NCBI GenBank assembly: GCA_000166095.1
Contig: CP002278.1
Span: 900,001 to 964,000, forward strand
Reading direction: 5' to 3'
From: Methanothermus fervidus DSM 2088
GTDB taxonomy: Archaea > Methanobacteriota > Methanobacteria > DSM-2088 > Methanothermaceae
Length of the DNA stretch: 64,000 nucleotides
In this document: in pieces, positions 63,596-64,000 of the stretch
Numbering within the stretch: position 1 is the stretch's first letter
How the letters are laid out: every line of letters begins with the position of its first letter
Made by a program: the position numbers and the translations under genes
Notes under the pieces: model-generated
What the model was told of the DNA's origin: nothing
What the model saw: the letters and a program-made list of their open reading frames with translations, nothing else
The model's database searches: none

Positions 63596-64000
63596 TTTTA
63601 AGTTAAATAAGGTAATTAAAAAAATAAAAGAAAAAAATGCAAAAAATGTAGTTTTACAATTTCCAGAAGGTCTTAGGCCAAAGGCAATTGACATAGCTAA
63701 AAAAATAGAGTCTAAAACCAATGTAAATGTAATTATTTCGGCAGATTCATGTTATGGTGCATGTGATGTCGCAGATAAAAAATATTATGGAATTGTTGAT
63801 TTAATAGTACATTATGGTCATACACCATTGCCTATTAAAACAAAGGTTCCAACAATTTTTGTTGAAGCTTTCTCTACTTTAGATTTTAAAGACATTAAAA
63901 ATCTTTTAAAACAAGCCATAGATTATATTGGGAAAGACAAGAAAATTGGATTAGTTTCAGTTGCACAACATCTTCCATTACTTAAAAAAATTAAAAAATA
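63585..64000 (+). CDS. dph2: diphthamide biosynthesis protein Dph2, N-terminal part
   Basis: This gene runs off the right edge; 138 codons are visible. The N-terminus reads YDFKLNKVIKKIKEKNAKN, then LQFPEGLRPKAIDIAKK, SADSCYGACDVAD with the first iron-sulfur ligand cysteine, and HYGHTPLPIKTKVPTIFVEAF. Archaeal Dph2 is a non-canonical radical SAM enzyme that starts diphthamide formation on elongation factor 2. ATG 63585 lies 11 bp inside hpt. Confidence 0.92.
   Translation, partial: MKYDFKLNKVIKKIKEKNAKNVVLQFPEGLRPKAIDIAKKIESKTNVNVIISADSCYGACDVADKKYYGIVDLIVHYGHTPLPIKTKVPTIFVEAFSTLDFKDIKNLLKQAIDYIGKDKKIGLVSVAQHLPLLKKIKK

Noticed and set aside
1-64000. Insertion sequences, prophage or integrase genes
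   Set aside because: I saw no transposase, integrase or terminal inverted repeats; the gene content is consistently chromosomal.

Overview
The window is a gene-dense, very AT-rich stretch of a methanogenic archaeon. Evidence for this is a complete formylmethanofuran dehydrogenase operon (fwdHFGDACB), genes for coenzyme B (aksA, aksD), F430 (cfbA, cfbD) and methanopterin (chorismate lyase), and archaeal information-processing genes (FEN1, CDC48, SRP54, L21e, RpoF, Pus10, Dph2, a histone-fold protein). The tandem PurE, the gene order of the fwd operon and the 2-phosphoglycerate-kinase-like gene point to Methanobacteriales. The low GC and tight packing would fit a Methanothermus-like genome, but that genus-level guess is inference. 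Many genes start at TTG or GTG behind strong GGAGG/GGTGA ribosome binding sites, so I chose starts by those sites.

Layout. 0-3 kb: a cut-off minus-strand gene, a histone-fold gene, then a minus-strand run (hypotheticals, roadblock, 2-phosphoglycerate kinase-like, ZPR1). 3.2-5 kb: cobalt uptake genes cbiM (frameshifted as given), cbiN, cbiQ, with no cbiO. 5-8.2 kb: purE, a UbiD-family decarboxylase, UPF0282. 8.2-11.8 kb, minus: PgaC-like glycosyltransferase, PgaD-like protein, AmrS radical SAM enzyme, ThiL. 11.9-17.6 kb, plus: DUF35, cfbA, trmI, aksA, aksD, chorismate lyase, fen. 17.6-23.7 kb, minus: helicase, DUF2119, adenosyl/inosylhomocysteine hydrolase, CDC48.

24-28.2 kb holds two large secreted proteins: a membrane-anchored protein with a Pro/Thr-rich stalk and a beta-helix adhesin, followed by a methyltransferase. 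29.1-35.2 kb is the fwd operon, facing a molybdate/tungstate transporter (wtpABC, 35.2-38.1 kb). 38.2-41.6 kb, minus: tRNA-Arg, PHP phosphoesterase, leuA, cfbD. 41.8 kb: thrS. 43.6-47.7 kb, minus: an iron uptake locus with feoB, two feoA genes, a triple-FeoA protein and two small membrane proteins. 47.8-51.6 kb: PadR regulator with an ABC exporter, a stomatin-like protein and a gamma-carbonic-anhydrase-like protein. 51.6-53.7 kb: ADP-forming acyl-CoA synthetase. 53.8-64 kb, plus: a small unknown, a secreted caspase-like protein, lysA, dapF, srp54, pus10, rpl21e, rpoF, DUF655, ksgA, a HemK-like methyltransferase, hpt and the start of dph2.

Most of the window is conserved methanogen housekeeping. 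The most unusual material is extracellular: the secreted caspase-like protein (54.0-55.6 kb) and the beta-helix adhesin (26.4-28.2 kb), 26 kb apart, end in the same roughly 120-residue C-terminal domain, which looks like an unrecognised surface-attachment or sorting module. Other points of interest are the HTH-ferredoxin fusion heading the fwd operon with a palindrome beside its promoter, the histone with an extra C-terminal helix, the PurE repeat that has lost its catalytic histidine, an apparent ATT start codon, and five FeoA domains in one locus.
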